Of a stretch of DNA of 64,000 bases, positions 27,852 through 36,491 are shown piece by piece. Origin of the DNA: Tenacibaculum agarivorans (GTDB lineage Bacteria > Bacteroidota > Bacteroidia > Flavobacteriales > Flavobacteriaceae). Each line of letters begins with the position of its first letter. The first letter of the stretch is position 1. The stretch is from NCBI RefSeq assembly GCF_001936575.1, contig NZ_MSMP01000001.1, forward strand, positions 248,001 to 312,000, given 5' to 3'. The translations under genes and the position numbers were made by a program. The notes beneath the pieces are model-generated. The model saw nothing but the letters and a program-made list of their open reading frames with translations. It was not told the origin of the DNA and made no database searches.

Positions 27852-28767
27852 TATTCAAGTATACTTTAGTATCTAACAGAATAGAATTTGTATGGCTTAA
27901 AAAATAGCTTTCATTCTCTAATTCAACCTCTATTAACCAATAAAAACCTTTAAAATAGTTATTTCTAACTATAGCTTCTATTTCGGAATTTTCAACAATT
28001 TGTATTTGATGAGGATATACTAATCTTTTATTTCCATCTAGGATCAGTTCATTTACATCATCAAAAAGAGATGCTACGTATTTATGTGTAAGTTCTTTAT
28101 ATATCTCGATTGGATTTCCCTGTGAAAGAATTGTATGATCTTTAATTACAATTAATTGATCTGAAAAAGATAGCGCATCACTTCCATCATGAGTAGCCAC
28201 AATACAAGCTATGTTTTTTTCTTTTAAATAATGGAATAACTTTCTTCTTAAAGAATTCTTTTTAAAGTTATCTATCTGACTAAACGGTTCATCTAGCAAT
28301 AATAGTTCTGGTTCTCTAGCTAATGATTTTGCTATGGCAACTCGTTGTTGTTGACCTCCACTTAAATTTTTCACTTTACTATTTGCGTACTCCTTCATTT
28401 CTATCACTTCCAATAACTCTTCTGTTCTTCGTTGAGCCTCTTCAGGAAAAAAACGCGACAGATATTTAGAAATATTTTCAGCAACCGTAATAAATGGCAT
28501 CAGGTCAAAATCTTGAGGTACATATTTAAAAAAATCCATACCTGGCACTAAATGAAACGCTGGTCCCAAAACCTGTTGATCTTTCCAAAAAATATCACCT
28601 TTGTTAAGATCTAATAGCCCATAGATAATTTTCAGTAACGTAGATTTTCCGCATCCACTTTCTCCCATAATACTTAAATGTTCTCCAGGTGATAATGAAA
28701 AACTAATATTCTTGAGGGTTTGCTTATTATCAGGGTAAGAAAAAGAGATATTATTTACTACTAGCAT
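27835..28767 (-). CDS. ABC transporter ATP-binding protein
   Basis: 310 residues. Walker A GESGCGKST (about 35-43), signature LSGGQQQRVAIAKSLA, Walker B ELLLLDEPFSQID and the H-loop in IVATHDG. An ~80-residue C-terminal extension (after about 230) resembles the accessory TOBE-like domain of PotA/FbpC-type importer ATPases. No permease or binding protein gene lies nearby, so it is an orphan subunit here. The 3' end overlaps the convergent GreA-like gene. Confidence 0.9.
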   Translation of the reverse strand: MLVVNNISFSYPDNKQTLKNISFSLSPGEHLSIMGESGCGKSTLLKIIYGLLDLNKGDIFWKDQQVLGPAFHLVPGMDFFKYVPQDFDLMPFITVAENISKYLSRFFPEEAQRRTEELLEVIEMKEYANSKVKNLSGGQQQRVAIAKSLAREPELLLLDEPFSQIDNFKKNSLRRKLFHYLKEKNIACIVATHDGSDALSFSDQLIVIKDHTILSQGNPIEIYKELTHKYVASLFDDVNELILDGNKRLVYPHQIQIVENSEIEAIVRNNYFKGFYWLIEVELENESYFLSHTNSILLDTKVYLNITELS

Positions 28768-28901
28768 GAAACAAAAATAAACAAAGCAATACTTATTACT
28801 GTATAGGTTTCATCATATATTATTTCATAAAGATTAAAAAAAATGCAATCAATAGAAAGATTATCGTCTTTATAAGTAAGAAGCGACTCAAAAGCTCGTA
28901 A

Positions 28902-29438
28902 ATGAATCAACAAACTGAAAATAATAAAAAGTTAAAAGCATTTTTTAATACGGAATATAACGCTCTTACATCTTATGTAAAAGTTAGGATTCGAGAAAGT
29001 ATTGATCAGAATGCAGAAGATATTATTCAGGATGTTGCACTTAAATTATTTTCTGGAGCTAACGGATATTCCCCTATTAATAATGTAGCCAGTTTTGTAT
29101 ATCGATCATTAAAAAATAAGATCATTGACCTTAGAAGAAAAAAGAAATACAGTAACTACACTATTGATGAAATACATCATAAAAATCTTAAAGAAGTTGT
29201 AGAAGAAAACTTAGATGACATCTTATACTCAAAAAAACTAGAAGAACAGCTTAAGCAAAGCATTTTAAATCTAAAGCAAGTATATAGGGATGTAATTATC
29301 GCTATTGATTTACAAGGATACACTTATAAAGAGTTATCCGAAAGCACAGGAATATCTAAAGGAACTCTGATGTCTAGAAGGCATAGAGCCTTAGGAATAC
29401 TATTAAAGAACTTAAAAAATAACAAAATAAAAAATTAA
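28902..29438 (+). CDS. ECF-type RNA polymerase sigma factor
   Basis: 178 residues. Sigma region 2 (about 15-90: YVKVRIRESIDQNAEDIIQDVALKLF and FVYRSLKNKIIDLRRKKK) and region 4 (about 115-170: LKQVYRDVIIAIDLQGYTYKELSESTGISKGTLMSRRHRA). The region 4 helix-turn-helix ends in a basic tail. Two small genes follow in the same direction, 4 and 12 bases apart. The first is a membrane protein that could act as a non-canonical anti-sigma factor (inference; no zinc-binding anti-sigma motif is seen). Confidence 0.88.
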   Translation: MNQQTENNKKLKAFFNTEYNALTSYVKVRIRESIDQNAEDIIQDVALKLFSGANGYSPINNVASFVYRSLKNKIIDLRRKKKYSNYTIDEIHHKNLKEVVEENLDDILYSKKLEEQLKQSILNLKQVYRDVIIAIDLQGYTYKELSESTGISKGTLMSRRHRALGILLKNLKNNKIKN

Positions 29439-29442
29439 ACAA

Positions 29443-29868
29443 ATGGAGCATTATTTTAAAAAACAACACAGAGAAGAAGGTGCCGCTGGTGTATTTATCG
29501 CAAAAATTATACTCGGTATTATTATGGTAATTGGTTTAGCTATTCTTTTTGGATTTATCATCATGTGGTTATGGAATAGTTTAATGCCTGAAATTTTCGG
29601 ATTACCAGAAGTTGGTTATTGGCAAGCTGTAGGCTTATTTATTTTATCAAAAATTTTATTCACCTCCGGAGGAAATGGACATAAAAACCACCCCAAAAAA
29701 CCTTCTAAAAGTAAGATAAAGCACAAATTAAGATCTTTCTGTGATAAAAACCATATTAAGGAATGGGATTATTACGAGCAATTTTGGCAAGAAGAAGGAA
29801 GCGAAGCTTTTGAGAAATACATTGAAAGGATTAACCATGAAAAAAACAACGAAACTACTGAACATTAA
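29443..29868 (+). CDS. Small membrane protein in sigma-factor operon
   Basis: 141 residues. Two hydrophobic segments (about 16-47 and 58-75) are followed by a Lys/His-rich cytoplasmic part (GGNGHKNHPKKPSKSKIKHKLRS) and an acidic C-terminal helix (YYEQFWQEEGSEAFEKYIER). It begins 4 bases after the sigma factor stop. I do not recognise the family. The arrangement is compatible with a membrane regulator of the sigma factor, but no known anti-sigma domain is visible. Confidence 0.7.
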   Translation: MEHYFKKQHREEGAAGVFIAKIILGIIMVIGLAILFGFIIMWLWNSLMPEIFGLPEVGYWQAVGLFILSKILFTSGGNGHKNHPKKPSKSKIKHKLRSFCDKNHIKEWDYYEQFWQEEGSEAFEKYIERINHEKNNETTEH

Positions 29869-29880
29869 TAGATAAACGTT

Positions 29881-30099
29881 ATGAAACTATTCATCTTTAA
29901 AACAGATATTGATACCCCAGCAAAAGTAGATTCTATCAATTCCATATTCAATAACAATAATAATATTATTGATGTAAGTATCGATTTAGAAGATATAGAT
30001 AATGTATTAAGAATTGAAGCTGAAGATACGGTAAGTAAAACTTATTTAACTCATCAAGTAATAAACAAAGGTTTTAACTGTGAAGAGTTAGCTGATTAA
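29881..30099 (+). CDS. Small acidic HMA-fold-like protein
   Basis: 72 residues. The pattern of strands and helices (MKLFIFKTDIDTPAKVDSINSIF, NIIDVSIDLEDIDNVLRIEA, LTHQVINKGFNCEEL) resembles a heavy-metal-associated ferredoxin-like fold, but the metal-binding CxxC is absent; only one Cys remains. It is third in the sigma factor operon, 12 bases after the membrane protein. Function unknown. Confidence 0.65.
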   Translation: MKLFIFKTDIDTPAKVDSINSIFNNNNNIIDVSIDLEDIDNVLRIEAEDTVSKTYLTHQVINKGFNCEELAD

Positions 30100-30100
30100 T

Positions 30101-30132
30101 AAAAAAGCCGACATAAATTATGTCGGCTTACA
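30101..30132. terminator. Bidirectional terminator between the sigma operon and the M13 peptidase
   Basis: Stem AAGCCGACAT (30105-30114) with ATGTCGGCTT (30120-30129), 5-base loop. A strong T-run follows on the minus strand, and the plus-strand tail is weaker. Confidence 0.82.
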
Positions 30133-30154
30133 AAATAATATCTCTGTATTGTTT

Positions 30155-32245
30155 TTACCAAATTCTAACTCTTTCTTCTGGCTTTAAATACATTTTATCT
30201 CCTTCTTTAATGTCAAACGCTTCATAAAAAGCATCTACATTTTTTAATGGCATATAAGCTCTAAATTTTCCAGGAGAATGCGGATCAGTTTTTATTTGAT
30301 TTTTAATTGCTTCTGGACGCGCCTTTGTTCTCCAGATTGTTCCCCATGAAAGGAAGAAACGTTGTTCTGGTGTGAATCCATCAATTTTTTCTGGACGACC
30401 ATTTTTTGCTAAGAAAACTTGTAACCCTTCATATGCAGAATTTACACCTCCTAAATCACCTATATTTTCTCCTAATGTAAATGTTCCATTAACATGTACA
30501 CTATCTATTGCAATTAATGCATCAAATTGCCCGATTAAAGCTTTACCTTCTTCAGCAAACTTCTTTGAGTCTTCCTCAGTCCACCAGTTATTTAAATTTC
30601 CATCAGCATCAAAACGAGCACCAGAATCATCAAAACAGTGAGAAATTTCATGACCAATTACAGCTCCAATACCACCATAATTTACTGCCTCATCTGCTTG
30701 ATAATTATAAAATGGTGGTTGTAAAATAGCTGCTGGGAATACGATTTCATTATTTACAGGGTTAAAATAAGCGTTCACTGTTTGAGGAGACATTCCCCAC
30801 TCAGTTCTATCTACAGGCTTCCCTATCTTAGCGATATCCTCTTCATAATTCCATTTTGTAACATTAATAGCATTTTCAAAGTAACTACCTCCTTCTTTTA
30901 TTCCTTTTACTTGTAATGCTGTATAGTCTTTCCATTTATCAGGATACGCAATTTTAACCGTTAATCTATTCAGTTTTTCTAATGCTTTTTTCTTAGTAGA
31001 ATCACTCATCCACGTTAAACCATTAATACGCTTTTCGAAACCTAAAAGTACATTATCAATCATTTCTTTAGCTTTCTGTTTTGCTTCTGGCGGGAATTTT
31101 TTATCTACATATAATTTCCCAATTGCCTCACCTATTGAACCATTTACTGAAGCTAAAGCTCTTTCATTACGTGGCCTTTGCTTTTTAGCTCCTCTTAAAT
31201 CTCTACTATAAAATTCCCAATTCGCTTTTTCTAAATCAGTACTTAATAATCTTGCTGCTCCGTTAATAGCATTCCAACGTAACAATGTTTTAATATCTTC
31301 TATAGAACGTTGAGTAAAAATATCATTCATTGCTTTAAAGTAATTTGGATCAGTAACAATTACTTTATCAATATTTTCGATACCAATTCCTTTTAAATGC
31401 GCATTCCAATCAACTACTGGAACTAAAGTTTGTAATTCTTCAACCGACATTGGGTTATACATCTTTCTTGCATCTCTCCTATCCTCTTTAGTCATCATCG
31501 GCTTTGCTAAACTACTTTCAAGGCTTACAACGGTAGCAGCATTTTTAGCTGCAGTAGCTTCATCATCACCAAGTTTTCCAAACATTTTAGCTACAAAACC
31601 TTCGTATTTTTTTAGTTTTCCTTTGGTATCATCATCTTCATCTACATAATAATCACGAGATAATCCTAATTGTGCTGCACCTAAATATCCAGCATTCATA
31701 TTACTATTCTTCAAATCATTAAAAACACCTATACCATAAAAAGCTCCTCCTCCATAAGGTGCCATTTGAGTAATGTAGTTTTGTACATCTTTCTTTGTTT
31801 TTATCTCGTTAATTTTAGCTAAATAAGGTTTCAAAGGAGCAATTCCTTGCTGATTACGAGCTACTGTATCCATAATACTCTCGTAATAATTTACTGCCTT
31901 TTCTTGATCGCTGTCAATCTCGTTTCCTTGTCCATCTTTTATTTTTGGAAAGTTTCCTTCTTTGATAGCATCCCCTAAAATAGCTAATACATCTGCATCA
32001 GTTTTTTTACGTAACTCACCAAAACCTCCCCAAGAAGTTCTATCCGCTGGTATTTCTGTTTTATCAAACCAACTTCCGTTTACATATCTAAAGAAATCAT
32101 CAGAAGGCTTTACAGAAGTATCCATATTTTCTAATACAATCCCTGGAATCTTTTCTACAGCATCAGTCTTAGATTCCGTTTTACAGCTAACTATTGCTAA
32201 AGAAGCCAATGCTGCGGTAAATACTACTTTTTTAAGATTTTTCAT
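30155..32245 (-). CDS. M13 family metallopeptidase (neprilysin/PepO-like lipoprotein)
   Basis: 696 residues, the usual length. The lipoprotein signal ends at LAIVSCKTE (Cys21). The zinc motif HEISH lies in GAVIGHEISHCFDDSGARFD (about 535), with the third ligand Glu in GENIGDLGG (about 590). The substrate-arm sequence NAYFNPVNNEIVFPAAILQPPF is typical of M13, as is the C-terminal RVRIW. It is a lipid-anchored zinc endopeptidase for oligopeptides. It lies 15 bases downstream of the S9 peptidase gene, forming a peptide-degrading pair. Confidence 0.95.
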   Translation of the reverse strand: MKNLKKVVFTAALASLAIVSCKTESKTDAVEKIPGIVLENMDTSVKPSDDFFRYVNGSWFDKTEIPADRTSWGGFGELRKKTDADVLAILGDAIKEGNFPKIKDGQGNEIDSDQEKAVNYYESIMDTVARNQQGIAPLKPYLAKINEIKTKKDVQNYITQMAPYGGGAFYGIGVFNDLKNSNMNAGYLGAAQLGLSRDYYVDEDDDTKGKLKKYEGFVAKMFGKLGDDEATAAKNAATVVSLESSLAKPMMTKEDRRDARKMYNPMSVEELQTLVPVVDWNAHLKGIGIENIDKVIVTDPNYFKAMNDIFTQRSIEDIKTLLRWNAINGAARLLSTDLEKANWEFYSRDLRGAKKQRPRNERALASVNGSIGEAIGKLYVDKKFPPEAKQKAKEMIDNVLLGFEKRINGLTWMSDSTKKKALEKLNRLTVKIAYPDKWKDYTALQVKGIKEGGSYFENAINVTKWNYEEDIAKIGKPVDRTEWGMSPQTVNAYFNPVNNEIVFPAAILQPPFYNYQADEAVNYGGIGAVIGHEISHCFDDSGARFDADGNLNNWWTEEDSKKFAEEGKALIGQFDALIAIDSVHVNGTFTLGENIGDLGGVNSAYEGLQVFLAKNGRPEKIDGFTPEQRFFLSWGTIWRTKARPEAIKNQIKTDPHSPGKFRAYMPLKNVDAFYEAFDIKEGDKMYLKPEERVRIW

Positions 32246-32260
32246 CTTTTATTAATTTGA

Positions 32261-34414
32261 TTACAGTTTAATTTTTTCTTGTGTTGGGTTTGGTAACTTA
32301 TCAAATCCCATGTTAAACAATGTAAAACCGAAGATATCGGCAAATTGTTCTATTGTTTTGGCAACTGGTGTTCCAGCACCATGACCTGCATTAGTTTCAA
32401 TTCTAATTAATACAGGATTAGTTCCTTTATGTTTATCTTGTAATTCCGCAGCAAATTTAAAGCTATGCGCTGGTACAACTCTATCATCATGATCTCCGGT
32501 AGTCACCATAGCTGCAGGATAAGATACTCCCTCTTTAACATTATGTACTGGTGAATATCCTTTTAAATACTCAAACATTTCTTTAGTATCCTCAGCAGTA
32601 CCATAGTCATAAGCCCAACCTGCTCCAGCAGTAAATGTATGATAACGTAACATATCTAGCACTCCAACAGCTGGTAATGCTACCTTCATTAAATCTGGAC
32701 GTTGTGTCATTGTAGCCCCCACTAAAAGTCCTCCGTTAGAACCTCCTCTGATAGCTAAGTAATCTGAAGAAGTATATTTTTCAGCAATTAAATATTCAGC
32801 TGCAGCAATAAAATCGTCAAAAACATTTTGCTTTTGCATTTTTGTTCCTGCCACATGCCATTTTTTACCATACTCTCCCCCTCCTCTTAAATTTGGAACT
32901 GCATAAACTCCTCCTTGTTCCATCCAAACAGCATTAGCTACATTAAAACTCGGAGTTAAGCTGATATTGAAACCTCCATAACCATATAAAATAGTTGGAT
33001 TTTTACCATTTAATTCAATTCCTTTCTTATATGTAATAATCATAGGAACTTTAGTTCCATCTTTAGATGTATAAAAAACTTGCTTACTTTCATAATCATT
33101 AGGATTAAACGCTATGTTCGGCTCCCAATACTTTTTATAAGTTCCATCCTCTGTGTTAAGCTTAAAAGAAGATCCTGGTGTTTTATAGTTTGTAAAAGAA
33201 AAGTATAAATCTTTAGCCTCTTTCTTTCCTCTAAATCCTCCTGCAGAACCTACCCCAGGAAGTTTAATTTCACGTATTAATTTTCCATTATAATCATATT
33301 GTAAAACTTTAGATACAGCATCAACCATGTATTCCGTAAAAAAATAACCCCCTCCTATAGAAGGCCTTAATACATTCTCTGTTTCAGCTATAAAGTCTTT
33401 CCAATTTTCTGGTGACGGATTAGAAACATCTGTAGTAACAATTTTTTGATTAGGTGCATTTAAGTTTGTTACTAAATACAATTTAGACCCCTGATTGTCT
33501 ATTACGTAAGTATCACTATCAAAATTATCAGAAATAGTTACCAATTCACTATTGGGTTTAGATAAGTCCTTTATAAATAACTTATTTCCTGATGTTGAAG
33601 TTGAAGCAGTAATAACTAAATAGTTGTCATCTTCAGTAACACTTCCACTAACATATCTGTGCTTTTCTTCTTTTTTACCACCAAAAATTACCTGATCGGT
33701 TTTCTGAGCTGTACCAAGTTTGTGGTAATATAATTTATGCTGATCTGTTTTTGCGGAAAGTTCACTTCCTTTAGGCTTATCATAACTCGAATAATAAAAA
33801 CCTTCATTACCCTTCCAAGAAATTCCCGAAAACTTAACATCTACTAAAGTATCTTCTTTTATTTCTTTGGATTTTACATCCATTATAATGATCTTTCTCC
33901 AATCACTACCTCCTTCAGAAATTGCATAAGCTACAGTATTTCCATCTTTAGAAAAACTTACGGTACTTAAAGAAGTAGTACCATCTTCGGCAAAACCATT
34001 CGGATCTAAGAAAACTTCCTCGTCTCCTTCTCCCTTTTTTCTGTACAATACATAATGATTTTGTAAACCATCATTTTTATAAAAGTAAGTATAATCTCCT
34101 TCTTCAAAAGGAACACTTACTTTTTCAAAGTTCCATAATTCAGACAATCTATTTTTTAACTGTTCTCTATACGGTATTTTACTTAAGTAGTCAAATGTTA
34201 CTTGGTTTTCAGATTTAACCCATGCTTCTGTTTCTGCACTTCTATCATCTTCTAACCATCTATAATTATCTGTAACCTTTGCACCAAAATACTCATCTAT
34301 AACAGGTTTTTTTTCTGTTTTGGGGTATTCCACTGTAATACTATTGTTTGGTTTTTCAGTTTTGCAAGCTATAAAGAATATAGCAAACAATACTAATGAT
34401 ATGATTTGTTTCAT
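32261..34414 (-). CDS. Prolyl oligopeptidase family serine peptidase (S9A lipoprotein)
   Basis: 717 residues. Lipoprotein signal ([11 protein letters not shown], Cys17), N-terminal DNYRWLED stretch typical of S9A, beta-propeller (about 80-430), and alpha/beta-hydrolase catalytic domain. The nucleophile is in [11 protein letters not shown] (about 555), the Asp in [12 protein letters not shown], and the His in NAGHGAGTP. It cleaves after proline in short peptides. Its downstream neighbour is the M13 peptidase, suggesting a shared role in extracytoplasmic peptide breakdown. Confidence 0.95.
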   Translation of the reverse strand: MKQIISLVLFAIFFIACKTEKPNNSITVEYPKTEKKPVIDEYFGAKVTDNYRWLEDDRSAETEAWVKSENQVTFDYLSKIPYREQLKNRLSELWNFEKVSVPFEEGDYTYFYKNDGLQNHYVLYRKKGEGDEEVFLDPNGFAEDGTTSLSTVSFSKDGNTVAYAISEGGSDWRKIIIMDVKSKEIKEDTLVDVKFSGISWKGNEGFYYSSYDKPKGSELSAKTDQHKLYYHKLGTAQKTDQVIFGGKKEEKHRYVSGSVTEDDNYLVITASTSTSGNKLFIKDLSKPNSELVTISDNFDSDTYVIDNQGSKLYLVTNLNAPNQKIVTTDVSNPSPENWKDFIAETENVLRPSIGGGYFFTEYMVDAVSKVLQYDYNGKLIREIKLPGVGSAGGFRGKKEAKDLYFSFTNYKTPGSSFKLNTEDGTYKKYWEPNIAFNPNDYESKQVFYTSKDGTKVPMIITYKKGIELNGKNPTILYGYGGFNISLTPSFNVANAVWMEQGGVYAVPNLRGGGEYGKKWHVAGTKMQKQNVFDDFIAAAEYLIAEKYTSSDYLAIRGGSNGGLLVGATMTQRPDLMKVALPAVGVLDMLRYHTFTAGAGWAYDYGTAEDTKEMFEYLKGYSPVHNVKEGVSYPAAMVTTGDHDDRVVPAHSFKFAAELQDKHKGTNPVLIRIETNAGHGAGTPVAKTIEQFADIFGFTLFNMGFDKLPNPTQEKIKL

Positions 34415-34555
34415 TGTTTAGTTGGATTTAGTAGTCTCAAAATTAGACGAAAAAAACAATGACTGTTACAATTTAAGAGCTTTTTAACATAAATGTTCCT
34501 AAATTGTAATTTTTACTTACTTTTTCGTCTAACCAAATAATCACAAACAAGACAC

Positions 34556-34915
34556 ATGACAGAATTATTATCAAAAGACGCTTTTTTAGAAAAAGTCTTT
34601 AACTATGAAAAAAATAAAGAATGGAATTTTTCAGGAGACATTCCTGCTATTATTGACTTTTATGCAGATTGGTGCGGACCTTGTAAAATGCTTGCTCCAG
34701 TTTTAGAACAATTAAGCGAAGAATATAAAGATAAAATAAAAATTTATAAAGTAGACACCGAAGCTGAACAAGAATTATCTGCAATTTTTGGTATTAGAAG
34801 TATTCCTTCTATGCTCTTTTGCCCTATAGGTGAAGATCCTCAAATGGCTAATGGAGCACTTCCAAAACCACAAATAGAAAAAATTATTCAAGATGTGTTA
34901 AAAGTCTCAAAATAA
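34556..34915 (+). CDS. trxA: Thioredoxin
   Basis: 119 residues with the complete thioredoxin fold: FYADWCGPCKM active site (residues about 39-49), the cis-Pro segment IRSIPSML, and a C-terminal helix. The N-terminal ~25 residues are somewhat longer than in E. coli TrxA. It reduces disulfides, including those of ribonucleotide reductase, whose genes lie 0.5 kb downstream in the same direction but behind a separate terminator. Confidence 0.9.
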   Translation: MTELLSKDAFLEKVFNYEKNKEWNFSGDIPAIIDFYADWCGPCKMLAPVLEQLSEEYKDKIKIYKVDTEAEQELSAIFGIRSIPSMLFCPIGEDPQMANGALPKPQIEKIIQDVLKVSK

Positions 34916-35032
34916 CACCTTTTTACATCAAGAATTATCCCTTAATCTCATTTTTTTTGTCGTTAAAATACCAAATACACAAAAAATCAAACCATTTATA
35001 CAAAAAATAAATTTAAACTTACTTAAACTATG
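34916..35032 (+). other. Leader part of the trxA-nrdB gap
   Basis: First part of the 511-base gap between trxA and nrdB. No ORF or stable terminator is obvious directly after trxA; the stretch is A/T-rich and ends at the -7-type element at 35033. Confidence 0.4.
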
Positions 35033-35150
35033 TATATTTGCAGCGTACTTTTATGTATTCAACATTTACACAATCATAAATCGTAATATTGGGGATTATT
35101 CGAATTATGGAATCAAAAGCAACGTTTCTCAGACGTTGCTTTTTTATTTT
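35033..35150 (+). ncRNA. Candidate ~100-nt small RNA or attenuated leader upstream of nrdB
   Basis: A perfect TATATTTG -7 box lies at 35033-35040. About 75 bases downstream is a strong intrinsic terminator: stem AAAAGCAACGT (35115-35125) with ACGTTGCTTTT (35133-35143), followed by T-rich sequence. The predicted transcript is about 35047-35150. The only in-frame ATG (35107) would read straight through the terminator and looks non-coding. The RNA could be independent or could attenuate transcription into nrdB. No known class recognised. Confidence 0.5.
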
Positions 35151-35426
35151 TTTAAATGTTCTATTTTTATCTCATTTTTTTTTCAAATTTTCCTAAAACA
35201 AAAACGTAATCAACACTCTTCTTAACACCTAAGAAACCAACATAAAAAACTGTAAAACAAAATCTTAAACTACAAAAAACACCTTCATCAACCATCAGTT
35301 CTAATCTTATTTGTTAAAAACTTCAAGGACTTTGTGGATAAGTAAATCTTTATTTTTTCTTCAATTTTTTGAATCTTTGTTCTCCCCTCCGAGATCGTTT
35401 TTTTTAATAAAATTGAAACTATAAAA
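35151..35426 (+). promoter_or_regulatory. nrdB upstream region with a consensus DnaA box
   Basis: No gene is seen. TGTGGATAA at 35333-35341 is an exact match to the bacterial DnaA box (TTATCCACA on the other strand), about 86 bases before the nrdB ATG. DnaA sites regulate nrd genes in E. coli. The same 9-mer also occurs inside mutY (about 2868), so chance is a real possibility. Confidence 0.35.
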
Positions 35427-36398
35427 ATGGCAGCAGTAGAACCTATTTTACAAGAAAATAAAGACAGATTTGTTATATTTCCTATCCAACATAATGACTT
35501 ATGGGATTGGTATAAAAAACAACAAGCTTGTTTTTGGACTGCTGAAGAAATTGATTTACATCAAGACTTAGACGATTGGAACAATAAACTAACAGATGAC
35601 GAACGTTATTTTATAAAACATATTTTAGCTTTTTTCGCAGCTTCTGATGGAATTGTAAATGAAAATTTAGCTGAAAACTTTGTTAACGAGGTTCAATATT
35701 CTGAAGCAAAATTCTTTTATGGTTTTCAAATCATGATGGAAAATATTCATTCTGAAACTTATTCTTTATTAATAGATACCTATATAAAGAAAGATGAAGA
35801 AAAAAATCAACTTTTTAAAGCAATTGAAGTATTTCCTGCAATAAAAAAGAAAGCAGACTGGGCATTAAAATGGATTGAATCTGACTCTTTTGCAGAACGA
35901 TTAATCGCATTTGCTGCAGTAGAAGGCATTTTCTTCTCTGGTTCTTTTTGTTCTATTTTCTGGTTAAAGAAAAGAGGATTGTTACCTGGTTTAACATTTT
36001 CTAATGAATTAATTTCCAGAGACGAAGGAATGCATTGTGATTTTGCTGTACATTTACACAATAATCACCTAAAAAATAAAGTTTCTAAAGAAAGGATAAA
36101 AGAAATTATTATCTCAGCTTTAGATATAGAACGTGAATTTATCACTGAATCATTACCTGTTAGTTTAATAGGGATGAATGCAAAATTAATGACTCAATAT
36201 TTAGAGTTTGTAACAGACAGATTGTTATTAGAGTTTGGCTGTGAAAAAGAATATAATTCAACTAATCCTTTTGATTTCATGGAAATGATTTCTTTGGAAG
36301 GAAAAACAAATTTCTTCGAAAAAAGAGTATCTGAATATCAAAAGGCAGGAGTAAAATCTGGGGGAACAGGATCTATCAGTTTTGACGCTGATTTTTAA
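35427..36398 (+). CDS. nrdB: Ribonucleoside-diphosphate reductase beta subunit (class Ia)
   Basis: 323 residues. The R2 di-iron ligands are in the expected places: Asp in [12 protein letters not shown], Glu/His with the radical Tyr in [15 protein letters not shown], Glu in [13 protein letters not shown], and Glu/His in [11 protein letters not shown]. The C-terminal tail SISFDADF binds the alpha subunit. It generates the tyrosyl radical for deoxynucleotide synthesis. nrdA follows after 93 bases. Confidence 0.97.
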   Translation: MAAVEPILQENKDRFVIFPIQHNDLWDWYKKQQACFWTAEEIDLHQDLDDWNNKLTDDERYFIKHILAFFAASDGIVNENLAENFVNEVQYSEAKFFYGFQIMMENIHSETYSLLIDTYIKKDEEKNQLFKAIEVFPAIKKKADWALKWIESDSFAERLIAFAAVEGIFFSGSFCSIFWLKKRGLLPGLTFSNELISRDEGMHCDFAVHLHNNHLKNKVSKERIKEIIISALDIEREFITESLPVSLIGMNAKLMTQYLEFVTDRLLLEFGCEKEYNSTNPFDFMEMISLEGKTNFFEKRVSEYQKAGVKSGGTGSISFDADF

Positions 36399-36491
36399 TA
36401 TCTTATAATCATATATCGACATATTAAAACAATTCAATCTTAAGGATTTTTTATCCTTAGGGCTAACCTATATAAAATCATAATTTACCAT

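Noticed and set aside
35107..35196. Short ORF starting at the ATG just before the terminator upstream of nrdB
   Set aside because: It reads through the terminator hairpin and gives a Phe/Leu-rich product from T-runs; it looks non-coding.
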